Positions 9,540 through 16,838 of a stretch of 32,152 nucleotides of DNA are shown here, in pieces. Source of the DNA: Gammaproteobacteria bacterium (GTDB taxonomy: Bacteria; Pseudomonadota; Gammaproteobacteria; Chromatiales; Chromatiaceae); contig JAAELC010000352.1 of the NCBI GenBank assembly GCA_024227135.1, positions 1 through 32,152 on the forward strand, read 5' to 3'. The position numbers and the translations under genes are program-made. Numbering within the stretch: position 1 is the stretch's first letter; every line of letters begins with the position of its first letter. The notes beneath the pieces are model-generated. The model searched no databases and had not been told where the DNA came from. It was given only the letters and a program-made list of their open reading frames with translations.

Positions 9540-11954
9540 TCAAGTCGCTCCGTAAACGTCAAAGGTTATTCTTCCGTTTTCAGGGTAATTGGGATCCGTG
9601 TCGCAACGGATGATTTCCATGTTCGAAGGCTGGAAGAGGCCGTCTTCCAATTCGTTGTGTGCTATCTGGTCCCATCTCTGAAAGCGCAAAGCCTGAGCTG
9701 AAGCCACCCCGGTCACGGAGAGTGCCGTGGTGTACAGGGTGCTCAGATAGAGTGGGGTTCCAAATGTGTGTCTGTCGGGATGGAAAAAACCTTTTTCACC
9801 TGTCTTGGTGAAGGATGGTCCGAAAACGTCCAACAGATTTTCCTTCACATCTGGAGGGGAGTAGCCCGGATGGCAGCAAATTCTCAGCGTGATATCCAGC
9901 GGGATAAAGAGCGGGTCGCAGATTTTGATATCATAGCCCGCAATCCTGTAGGCCTCGATATGTTGGATCAGCTTGTCAACAAAGTCCCGATCCCCGGAGA
10001 CGGCCCGCCCTTCAAACCGGTCGATGGTGATGAACACCGTGTACCAGCTCCCCGTCCAGCGGAATTGGGCCCGAGCCCTCTGGACTTCAGGATACAACTG
10101 GGCAACAGTCTCATAGTCCTCTTCGACAACCGCCCGTTTCTGGGTACGGTAGGCCTGGGGAGCATACCGCCGCACATCGGCCATGGTTTCCGGTTCCACT
10201 CCGCCCATCGCCGCAATCGGGTTGCGGACCTCGCTGATACCCTGATAATTGGTGATGATTTTGCTGATACCATTGGCCCCCACATTGCCTGCCCGGCCGT
10301 TGCCAACCCTGTATCGGGGGCTAAAGGTTACACCGGGGGACGGGGTATTGCCGTGAACGGAGTCGCCGAAGCGGATCAGCACCGAGCGGTCCCGGTTGGG
10401 CTCGACCACGAATTCCTTGGCAAAGCGGTCGCTTCCCAGCAGATCTTTCTGAACCACCCAGGTGGAAACGCCATCATCGAGCCAGACGGCAGCATGGGCT
10501 TTTCTGGGATCCTGCTTCAGCATACCGGTTACTGGTGTTTCAAGGTTCTCGTGGTGGGTGTAAACCTGGGCATAGGTGATGGTCGGCACGGACAACCTCG
10601 GTGCATACACCCGGTCATAAGGAACCTGGGCGGGTGACAGGACCGATGGGTCAGACACGCTTCTTCCGTGATCTGCCAGGATCATGTTACCGAAAGCCCT
10701 GCTGGTGGCCAGTTTCTGAGGTGAACCCTCGTAGTCAACCTCCACACTGATACACATATCAAAGGGCAGGGCATCCTGGGAATGGCCGGTCACGGTGAGT
10801 ACGGACTGGCCGGTCAGAGGATCTGATTCCGGGGTTGTGGCCACGATCCTCATGGCATGGCGTTTTCCAGGATCAGCATCAGCCAAGGCTCCCGTTTGGG
10901 GGCTTCTCACCTCTTCGAGAACGACCACATCACCCACCACAAGTGCCAGGGGAGGGTCATTGACCAGGGTGAACACCGTAGACCCCTTGGGGAGTCCGGT
11001 CACTGAATCGCTCCAGGTATAGAGCTCAATCTCATTGTGACCACTGTACACAGGCTGGTCATGCATCGTTTCGAACACGATGGCGGAAGACACCACCTTA
11101 GCATCCATATCATCAGGGTGGATGGTGGGTCGAGAACTTGTATCACTGCTACTGACCAGGGGTGTGCCCAGGGGCAGAACTTTACCGTCCAGGTCTCCGC
11201 CTGGGGTGATTTTCAGCTGAATCCAGGTCCGACCGTTGCAGCCCTCGTGCATGGTATAGTCCAGCAACCGGGCATGACGCCTCAGCGAGGCTCTTTGGCG
11301 TGCGGTTCCAAGATAGGTCTCGGTGGTAACACTATCCTGGTAGTAGCTGAGCTTATCCGCCTGATAGCCCAGCAGTTCGGTGAGCATCACCGTGATATCA
11401 CCCGGGTTCCGCTCTTTCCAGTTCGGCATAAGAGAACTCAACCTCTCAAGCATCAGGCGACGGAAACCGTTGTAATCCTTGGCCAGGTAATCCGGGGTCA
11501 GTGTCTCGTCTTGTTGTTCGCTGGAGACACCTGGGCTTTTACAGTCAAATTCACTGGGGCAGCTGACTTTGAAAGAAAAGGAGATATCGCATAGCAGAGG
11601 ATCGAATCCTGCGGGGTGGCTCTCTTCAAAAGGTGAGGTGACGATGGAGAGAGTGTAAGTGGAAAAATCCCCCGGTTGGTCCACCGTGAGTGTCCATTCG
11701 TTGCCGGAAGCCGCCTGGGACATCACACAGATGTTCTTGATTCGTACACCGCCGTCGATACGGACGTTCTCCTCGATCAAAGCCGGAGAGGTCGGAACAC
11801 CATCCGTCTGGCCCGGAAGAGGGGCGATAAAATGAACCACCAGGGTCAGTTGATCTTCCGAGATCACCTCAAGATAGTCGATGCCGTTGAGGGTACCTGA
11901 CTCCCGGATGGCCTGGACACGTTTTTCTCGTTGAGTGATGGCTATCGTTGTCAT
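9540..11954 (-). CDS. Baseplate assembly protein, gp6/baseplate-J-like (Afp11-type)
   Basis: This 804-residue protein is a core wedge component of the contractile baseplate. Residues 15-130 hold a beta-rich N-terminal domain (GTLNGIDYLEV, then VRIDGGVRIKNI). Residues 153-235 carry the wedge motif: PDYLAKDYNGFRRLMLERLS, then NPGDITVMLTELLGYQADKLSYYQD and the LGTARQRASLRRHARLLDY block. The baseplate-J-like core follows, with IRFGDSVHGNTPSPG and YRVGNGRAGNVG and later the MADVRRYAPQAYRTQKRAV segment. The start overlaps the gp25 stop by 4 nt (ATGA), and the stop overlaps the next gene's possible TTG start. In known eCIS this protein lies directly after gp25 and pairs with the following wedge protein, as here. 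The family call is confident. The orthology to Afp11 rests on order and motifs. Confidence 0.9.
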   Translation of the reverse strand: MTTIAITQREKRVQAIRESGTLNGIDYLEVISEDQLTLVVHFIAPLPGQTDGVPTSPALIEENVRIDGGVRIKNICVMSQAASGNEWTLTVDQPGDFSTYTLSIVTSPFEESHPAGFDPLLCDISFSFKVSCPSEFDCKSPGVSSEQQDETLTPDYLAKDYNGFRRLMLERLSSLMPNWKERNPGDITVMLTELLGYQADKLSYYQDSVTTETYLGTARQRASLRRHARLLDYTMHEGCNGRTWIQLKITPGGDLDGKVLPLGTPLVSSSDTSSRPTIHPDDMDAKVVSSAIVFETMHDQPVYSGHNEIELYTWSDSVTGLPKGSTVFTLVNDPPLALVVGDVVVLEEVRSPQTGALADADPGKRHAMRIVATTPESDPLTGQSVLTVTGHSQDALPFDMCISVEVDYEGSPQKLATSRAFGNMILADHGRSVSDPSVLSPAQVPYDRVYAPRLSVPTITYAQVYTHHENLETPVTGMLKQDPRKAHAAVWLDDGVSTWVVQKDLLGSDRFAKEFVVEPNRDRSVLIRFGDSVHGNTPSPGVTFSPRYRVGNGRAGNVGANGISKIITNYQGISEVRNPIAAMGGVEPETMADVRRYAPQAYRTQKRAVVEEDYETVAQLYPEVQRARAQFRWTGSWYTVFITIDRFEGRAVSGDRDFVDKLIQHIEAYRIAGYDIKICDPLFIPLDITLRICCHPGYSPPDVKENLLDVFGPSFTKTGEKGFFHPDRHTFGTPLYLSTLYTTALSVTGVASAQALRFQRWDQIAHNELEDGLFQPSNMEIIRCDTDPNYPENGRITFDVYGAT

Positions 11955-12307
11955 AGGCTATACACATAAGTATTCGAAATAGATTGTTGGCTCTCCCTGA
12001 TCCGATATACGATTTCAACCCGGAGCACCTCGTTGTCCGAATCAGCACTCACCTGATCGATCTCAATCAGACTGCCCAGATACTGTTGCAACGCCCCTTC
12101 CACTATAGACTGGGTGGTGGCTGCCAGGGCGCCCGAGGCCGGCGCGAAAATCAGTTGCCGGATGTTGGTTCCAAATGATGGCCGGTTGACCCGCTCTCCT
12201 GGAGCTGTAAACAGTACTTGTTCGATCAGTTCACGGATATGGTCCTCAATATCCGATGTAGCTGTGCGGCCGCTTTCATCAAAACCGTAGGGATAGGTGA
12301 TATTCAT
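11951..12307 (-). CDS. GPW/gp25-like baseplate wedge protein (Afp9-type)
   Basis: This is a 118-residue protein of the GPW/gp25 family. In T4, P2 and T6SS relatives it sits between hub and wedge and primes sheath polymerisation. The visible signature is INITYPYGFDESGRT at the N-terminus, an HIRELIEQVLFTAPGERVNR stretch (about residues 28-46), the invariant FGTNIRQLIFAP, and the LIEIDQVSA / VEIVYRIRES strands. The length is normal for the family. Both ends overlap neighbours by 4 nt as ATGA, so its translation is coupled to the PAAR-like gene and to the wedge gene that follows. Confidence 0.93.
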   Translation of the reverse strand: MNITYPYGFDESGRTATSDIEDHIRELIEQVLFTAPGERVNRPSFGTNIRQLIFAPASGALAATTQSIVEGALQQYLGSLIEIDQVSADSDNEVLRVEIVYRIRESQQSISNTYVYSL

Positions 12308-12636
12308 ATGCCTGTAACCCTCGTCTGGTTGGTGACCACAGTGCGCGGACCCTGGGGAATCTGCTCCGCACTTTTACACAGGGCCGGGGTTGTCTGGAGA
12401 ATGACGGGCTGACCGTTCACCATGACCCGTGTGGCAGGAACCAGCCACTGAATGGTCACACAGGGTTGGGGTTTGTTGCCCACTGTAAAAGCACAGCCTG
12501 CGATGGTGGCCACGTCGCTTGCCGTGACCACCGGCATACCGCTGACCATCACCCTTGTATTGGATGACACCACGGTGGCCTGTCCGCCATGGGGGCAGAG
12601 GGTCGTTGCGTTCACATGGTATAGAGGTCCTGGCAT
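12304..12636 (-). CDS. PAAR-like spike tip protein (Afp10-type)
   Basis: This 110-residue protein is probably the conical tip capping the spike. It contains a CPHGG motif (C14, H16), further cysteines at 48, 59 and 87, and two copies of a strand motif RVMV(S/N)G(M/Q)PV at residues 28-36 and 70-78. This matches the repeated-strand pattern of PAAR-like/DUF4280-type tips, where Cys and His ligands bind a metal. The start has an AAGGAA site about 9 nt upstream. It is separated from the spike gene by 167 nt holding a long palindrome, and its stop overlaps the gp25 start. There is no C-terminal effector extension, so any cargo must be carried otherwise. Confidence 0.88.
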   Translation of the reverse strand: MPGPLYHVNATTLCPHGGQATVVSSNTRVMVSGMPVVTASDVATIAGCAFTVGNKPQPCVTIQWLVPATRVMVNGQPVILQTTPALCKSAEQIPQGPRTVVTNQTRVTGI

Positions 12637-12690
12637 GGTCTTATTCCTTTTCTTAAATTATTCTTCTTTGATATCAAATAACTCGGTGTT

Positions 12691-12798
12691 GGTAACTGCT
12701 CACATGTGCTCCAGATAGGGACAATCGCGCTTGCCTGCTATCGCCGATCTATGTGGGTAAGCGCGATCGTTCAAAGATGGTACATGTGAGTAGTTACC
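12691..12798. repeat. 108-bp imperfect palindromic element between spike and tip genes
   Basis: The two halves are inverted copies. The outer arms (12691-12707 and 12782-12798) match at 16 of 17 positions, starting GGTAACTGCTCACATGT. The inner arms (12721-12735 and 12756-12770) match at 13 of 15. About 20 nt of non-paired centre separates the halves. On the minus-strand transcript a further 8-bp pair, AAAGATGG/CCATCTTT (12798-12805 and 12773-12780), could form a rival hairpin around the outer arm. No target-site duplication is evident. It resembles a small non-autonomous palindromic repeat (MITE or REP-like), or a processing or attenuation structure between the spike and tip cistrons. Confidence 0.7.
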
Positions 12799-12803
12799 CA
12801 TCT

Positions 12804-13325
12804 TTAAGTAACGACCAGAGCTCCCTGATTGACTGTCACGGTGGGGCCGTTGAGCATAATAGTGGCTCCCTGCCCGTTGGAGATGGTGATACCAACCTCG
12901 TTAATGGAAATCATGGCTCCGCTGACGCTTTTCAGTAGAATCCCACCTGTGGGCCCAGGGACGTCTGATACCATTATGGTGTTCTGGGCCTGGCTCTGGA
13001 TCACGATATTGGGCGTGGCGGGCGGAGCGGCCAGAGCCATGGCCGGTACTTCCGAGGCATCGCCGAACCAGCCTCCGGTCCAGATGGGGTAATCGGGATT
13101 TCCCTGTTCAAATTCCACCCATACCCCGGCACCGATCTGGGGCAGGGCCCACATCCCCATCTGCCTACCGGTAAACGGAAAACAGGGTAGAGCCCAACTT
13201 GACATGGACAGCCCGAGCACATCGGGAACCTGCACCTGGATGCGGCCCTTGTTCATGGGATCGATGTTGTTTAATACCGCACCCCTGTATTTTCCATAAT
13301 AGCGTCTGGTATCCTGTTGAGTCAT
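12804..13325 (-). CDS. gpV/gp5 OB-fold spike protein (VgrG C-terminal-like)
   Basis: This 173-residue protein is the central spike. Residues 8-95 form the OB-like domain with YYGKYRGAVLNNIDPMNKGR, then VQVPDVLG, the SWALPCFPF turn, and the GVWVEFEQGNPDYPIW motif with the following GGWFG, all diagnostic of the phage baseplate assembly protein V/gp5 family. Residues 105-173 are short strand repeats (IMVSD, ILLKS, AMISINEVGI, TIMLNG, VTVNQG), as in a trimeric beta-helical needle. The start overlaps the gpD stop by 4 nt (ATGA). In Afp8 and VgrG the hub and spike modules are fused, whereas here they are two adjacent genes. The palindromic element begins 6 nt after the stop. Confidence 0.93.
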   Translation of the reverse strand: MTQQDTRRYYGKYRGAVLNNIDPMNKGRIQVQVPDVLGLSMSSWALPCFPFTGRQMGMWALPQIGAGVWVEFEQGNPDYPIWTGGWFGDASEVPAMALAAPPATPNIVIQSQAQNTIMVSDVPGPTGGILLKSVSGAMISINEVGITISNGQGATIMLNGPTVTVNQGALVVT

Positions 13326-14479
13326 ACATCTACCTCTGATGATAATGAAATGAGAGCATTTCGAGTTAATTGAAATCCTTGCTTGTAGTCACCGGCCTTG
13401 ATGGTGTGGGTGACACTAGAAACATAATAGTGGCCGTCAAAAGCCCTGCCCGCCCCCCTCACAGCCACCAGTTTTCCGGCTAGAAGCACATGGCCGTAGC
13501 GGGGTACATCCAGTGTCCCGGACCCGGCTACCACATCCGAGGCTTCGGAGGCCCTTGCAAGGCCCCTGGCGGCGGCCGTCACCGCATCAAATTTGGCCGT
13601 GGTATCGTCGAGATCCTCCGGGGTATAGGTGTCGAGCTTGGTGTAGGAGAGAGGAGGCGGATACTTGGCCCCCAGGGGTGGATTCAGGGGCGTGATGTCC
13701 GGTACGGGAATGGGAATGGGAAATTTTCCCTGTTCCTGCTGGATAAAGAAGGTGAACAGGGTCTTTTTCAAACCGTCAAAACTAAGAGACATCGATTCCA
13801 CATTGGTATGGGCATCCATGTTCACGCTCAGGGCGGGTTGGGGTACGCCGGTCTTGATCTGTGGCCCCCAGTAGGCAACTGACATACCCGGAGCCGGACC
13901 GGGCTGGACGTTGAAAATATAACCCGCCTCCCTGGCCAGACGCCGGATATATTGCAGATCGGTACCCCGCTGGGTATCGATACGTTCCAGAGGGTTGGGA
14001 GCAGCCATAAGAACGCTGGGAATCACCTTGGGAACAATGCCGTACATGGCATACTTGGCAATGGCTACGGAGATTCGAGCAAAAGGCGGCATTGCCGGCC
14101 AAGGAAAACCGGAGAGATCCAGGCGGTTCATGATTTCACTGATGTCAAGGCCGGTCACGGTGAGGGTGGTAGCGCCCGGTTCACTGCTCACACTCAGTTC
14201 ATACCGGGAGATGATGCCGTCCATAATCACGGTGGTTTCCCCGGCAAGGGTCACTGTGATCACCACCCGCCGAGGTGCATCGAAGTAACCGCCGGGAAGC
14301 AACTCATGCATGATCATCGACTCTTTCCCGGCGGTAAAAGTGCACTGGAACCCGCCTTGCCTGGTGGCGCTGCTGCGCACCTGTACTCCGGTCAGGCAGG
14401 AGATCACCTCCTTGGGTACCGGTTCGGGAACAACGCTCCCGATCATCAAACTGAGTTGTATACCGCCGTTATATGCCAT
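13322..14479 (-). CDS. gpD/gp27-like hub protein (VgrG N-terminal-like)
   Basis: This 385-residue protein is the baseplate hub ring that carries the spike. It has the phage late control D pattern: an early CLTGVQVRSS-type strand, FPWPAMPPFARISVAIAKYA in the middle, and the hallmark RGTDLQYIRRLAREAGYIF at about residues 179-197. It ends with the HVLLAGKLVAV and GHYYVSSVTHTIKAGDY strands typical of the family. The ATG at 14479 follows the LysM stop by 6 nt with a weak GAG site, so translation probably depends on re-initiation. The spike gene overlaps its 3' end. It has no fused spike or cargo. Confidence 0.92.
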   Translation of the reverse strand: MAYNGGIQLSLMIGSVVPEPVPKEVISCLTGVQVRSSATRQGGFQCTFTAGKESMIMHELLPGGYFDAPRRVVITVTLAGETTVIMDGIISRYELSVSSEPGATTLTVTGLDISEIMNRLDLSGFPWPAMPPFARISVAIAKYAMYGIVPKVIPSVLMAAPNPLERIDTQRGTDLQYIRRLAREAGYIFNVQPGPAPGMSVAYWGPQIKTGVPQPALSVNMDAHTNVESMSLSFDGLKKTLFTFFIQQEQGKFPIPIPVPDITPLNPPLGAKYPPPLSYTKLDTYTPEDLDDTTAKFDAVTAAARGLARASEASDVVAGSGTLDVPRYGHVLLAGKLVAVRGAGRAFDGHYYVSSVTHTIKAGDYKQGFQLTRNALISLSSEVDV

Positions 14480-14485
14480 GGTATC

Positions 14486-14812
14486 TCAAGTCGCCGGACT
14501 GTAGGTTCCCGGCATGGGGATGGTTATTGTTTTTCCATTTTGGTCCGTCAAATCATCGGGATGCATGCAGCCGTTTGCATCGTAAAGGCGCCACGACTGT
14601 TCGCTGTCCCCCAGGGTGGAGGCGGCCAGGGTATCGGGTCGATCCCCTTCGGTGACTTTGTGGTGGCCAATGGATGCTATCTTTTCGGGTGGCGGGATGA
14701 AACGCCGCCTCAGATACCGGACCTCCGTGCCGTCTATTTTCCTATGGGTCAGGGCTCCTTTTACATAGCCCGTATAGTATCTGCTTGTTGTTGATATGGT
14801 GTCCTGTGACAT
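14486..14812 (-). CDS. Small LysM-domain baseplate protein
   Basis: This 108-residue protein has a single LysM-like domain at about residues 50-100: HKVTEGDRPDTLAASTLGD, then the SWRLYDANG helix and the final TITIPMPG strand. In phage tails and eCIS such proteins (gp53 or tail X-type) use the LysM fold to staple hub to wedge rather than to bind peptidoglycan. In PVC-type particles a LysM module is fused to the tube-junction protein, whereas here it is separate. Its ATG overlaps the preceding stop by 1 nt (TGATG). The N-terminal 45 residues (SRYYTGYVKGALTH) are probably a docking arm. Confidence 0.8.
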   Translation of the reverse strand: MSQDTISTTSRYYTGYVKGALTHRKIDGTEVRYLRRRFIPPPEKIASIGHHKVTEGDRPDTLAASTLGDSEQSWRLYDANGCMHPDDLTDQNGKTITIPMPGTYSPAT

Positions 14813-15462
14813 CAGATGGTCTCCGTTCCAGTGAGTGTTGCAAGGGATGCCGATGGTGCAATCCGGCTTTCTTTCTTGGTCAGATAACGCATGTAAAGAC
14901 TTCCGCCGTGGGAATCCATGGGCAGGTCATTGAGACTCAATACGCGCATACCCAAGGAAACCTTGGCCCTAATCGGGTTCAAATTAGTGTCAAATGCCTC
15001 CTCGGTGATGCTGAATTCGGTGATTCGCATGGGCACGACCCGCTCCGGCCCCCAGATGAAAAGCGTTAACGAGGATATGGAGGCAACAATTTCAAGGGTG
15101 CCTCGTGAGGCCAAACCATGGGCCTCCTCCAGGGACCTGGCGCTTGGATAAAGAAGGGTCTCCAGAGCCGCCAGTTGTTGGTGGATACCCACCTTGACCG
15201 CCGCGCTGTTGCTTTTGGGAAATTCCAGCTGATCCGCAGCATCTATCTCCGCCTCCAGGGAAATGGTTTCCACGGGAGGCCCTTTCAACCTAAGAGTCTC
15301 GCCCCTGTCACCTCCCGCGGAAGCCCCCTGGGACTGAAAATTCCGGCTCAGGGAGTCGGGGTTGTACTGGAGGCTTATGATCCGCTGAACACTGTGTGAT
15401 GACGGATCGAGCACCACGATACCTCCTTTGAAAAGACTGGGTGATCCGGGAAACTCATTCAT
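14812..15462 (-). CDS. Afp7/Pvc7-like contractile injection system tube-junction protein
   Basis: This 216-residue protein has the signature of the eCIS tube-protein N-terminal family: FKGGIVVLDP, LQYNPDSLSRNFQSQG, GPPVETISLEAEIDA, and later RVVPMRITEFSITEEAFD with the RAKVSLGMRVLS strand. Such proteins make the first ring between spike hub and inner tube. The ATG at 15462 has a strong AAGGAGAG site and lies 18 nt after the DUF4157-OmpA stop. The protein ends without the LysM domain that PVC-type relatives carry. That domain is encoded by the next gene. Confidence 0.87.
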   Translation of the reverse strand: MNEFPGSPSLFKGGIVVLDPSSHSVQRIISLQYNPDSLSRNFQSQGASAGGDRGETLRLKGPPVETISLEAEIDAADQLEFPKSNSAAVKVGIHQQLAALETLLYPSARSLEEAHGLASRGTLEIVASISSLTLFIWGPERVVPMRITEFSITEEAFDTNLNPIRAKVSLGMRVLSLNDLPMDSHGGSLYMRYLTKKESRIAPSASLATLTGTETI

Positions 15463-15479
15463 AATCTCTCCTTTCTCCT

Positions 15480-16838
15480 TTATCTACGCAGGTTCAACAG
15501 CCAGTCGTTTAAATCAAACTCAAAGGTATAAGATCCTCCGGTGATTTCTGTGTCCATCCGGCGGTCAAGCAGTTCCTGCTGTGTGGGGTGTTGGTGTTGC
15601 AAATAGGAGCCCACGGCAACACCGGTCCCCAAATTTGCAAGACTGGCCGCCCGATCAGGGGAAAAACCCATCAGAATATATTGTCTGTACCAGTATTCGA
15701 AATGCTCCTGGGCCGCCACAGCATCCCTGTTGTCCCTATGGACACCCCGTCCGGTGTAAAGATGGATCAACGATGAGTGGTCCACCGGGGGAATTTGCAA
15801 TATTGAAGGGGGTGTCCTCATTATCGATTCGATTGACGGGCTGGCCGGGTCTTGCTCAGTTTGCTCCTCCGTTGAAGAGGGAATGGTGAGATCCAGCATT
15901 CTTCTCTGGAACTCCAGTCCACTGAAATCCAGGTCCAGTTGTAAATTCGGTACCAGTCGAATGTTTGGAAAACCCTGATTGAGTGCCAAAGGATTTTCCG
16001 TCCGGGTTTGGATAAAATCGATCCCCACGCGCCGGTTGTCGGCAAGATTGCCGAACTCCGTAGTTTCCCCGTGGGCGTAGACGATTACCCGAGATCCTTC
16101 AGGAAGAATGGTCTCCAGAAATGTTTTCACGGCTACTCCACGATGGGCGGATAGATTTTCGTTGTAGGTATCATCTCCTTCCCGACTTGAATATCCGTGG
16201 ATATGAACCGTGACCGGACCACTGCCCCCATGCTGGGTGAGCAGCCCGCGGATGGTCCGTGTATCACCACTATCCAGATCGGTCATGTTCTGCCCGAACA
16301 GGACATATCCGTCTTCAGTACCGGTTCCCTCCATGGTGACATAAGGCTCCGAGGGTGGGGAGCTTCCGATTCCCTGCCTACCGTTGCCATTTCGCTGGAC
16401 CGTGGCCTGGGTTCCGGGTTCGTTTTGGGCAACTGCATGGGTCAGTTCATGGACGATCAGGGAATCTCCCTCGGGATTACCGGGCTGGTATGACCCTTTG
16501 GAAAAGAGGATGTCATTTCCAAAGGTGAGGGCTTCCGCCCCCTGTTGCTCGGCTTGATCATGGGCTTGCTGATCGTCGTGAATCCGGACATCTTCCATCT
16601 CCACGCCGAACATCCGCTCCGCCCAGAGCCTGAAACCAGCGGGAAGGGGTAATCCAAAACCGGTGATCCTTTCTGCATCATCTGTTGCCGCCGGGTGTAC
16701 CGTTTCACCAAGTGCACGGGTCACCGGCAGGGGGGGCAAGTGGGAGTCGAGACGACGGGTGATTCCGCCCTGCTCCGTTTCCAGCCCGCTCACCCGCGGC
16801 ATGAAAGCGTTAGTCTTCTGACTGCTGATCGGTTTCAT
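15480..16838 (-). CDS. DUF4157 protein with OmpA-like domain
   Basis: This protein is 452 residues from the ATG at 16838, chosen because a strong GGGAGGGAAG site lies just upstream. An in-frame ATG at 16994 would put 156 extra nt inside the giant gene without such a site. Residues 60-140 form a DUF4157 domain (FGVEMEDVRIH, then GNDILFSKGSYQPG, and HELTH at 130-134). The acidic third zinc ligand usually seen downstream (E-x-E-A-D) is absent. Residues 173-278 resemble OmpA/MotB peptidoglycan-binding domains (VHIHGYSSREGDDTYNENLS, HRGVAVKTFL, ADNRRVGI). The remaining 170 residues are not recognised. It overlaps the giant DUF4157 gene by 29 nt. DUF4157 marks many eCIS-associated cargo and toxin proteins. 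The OmpA domain could anchor the particle or act on the cell wall. Confidence 0.82.
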   Translation of the reverse strand: MKPISSQKTNAFMPRVSGLETEQGGITRRLDSHLPPLPVTRALGETVHPAATDDAERITGFGLPLPAGFRLWAERMFGVEMEDVRIHDDQQAHDQAEQQGAEALTFGNDILFSKGSYQPGNPEGDSLIVHELTHAVAQNEPGTQATVQRNGNGRQGIGSSPPSEPYVTMEGTGTEDGYVLFGQNMTDLDSGDTRTIRGLLTQHGGSGPVTVHIHGYSSREGDDTYNENLSAHRGVAVKTFLETILPEGSRVIVYAHGETTEFGNLADNRRVGIDFIQTRTENPLALNQGFPNIRLVPNLQLDLDFSGLEFQRRMLDLTIPSSTEEQTEQDPASPSIESIMRTPPSILQIPPVDHSSLIHLYTGRGVHRDNRDAVAAQEHFEYWYRQYILMGFSPDRAASLANLGTGVAVGSYLQHQHPTQQELLDRRMDTEITGGSYTFEFDLNDWLLNLRR

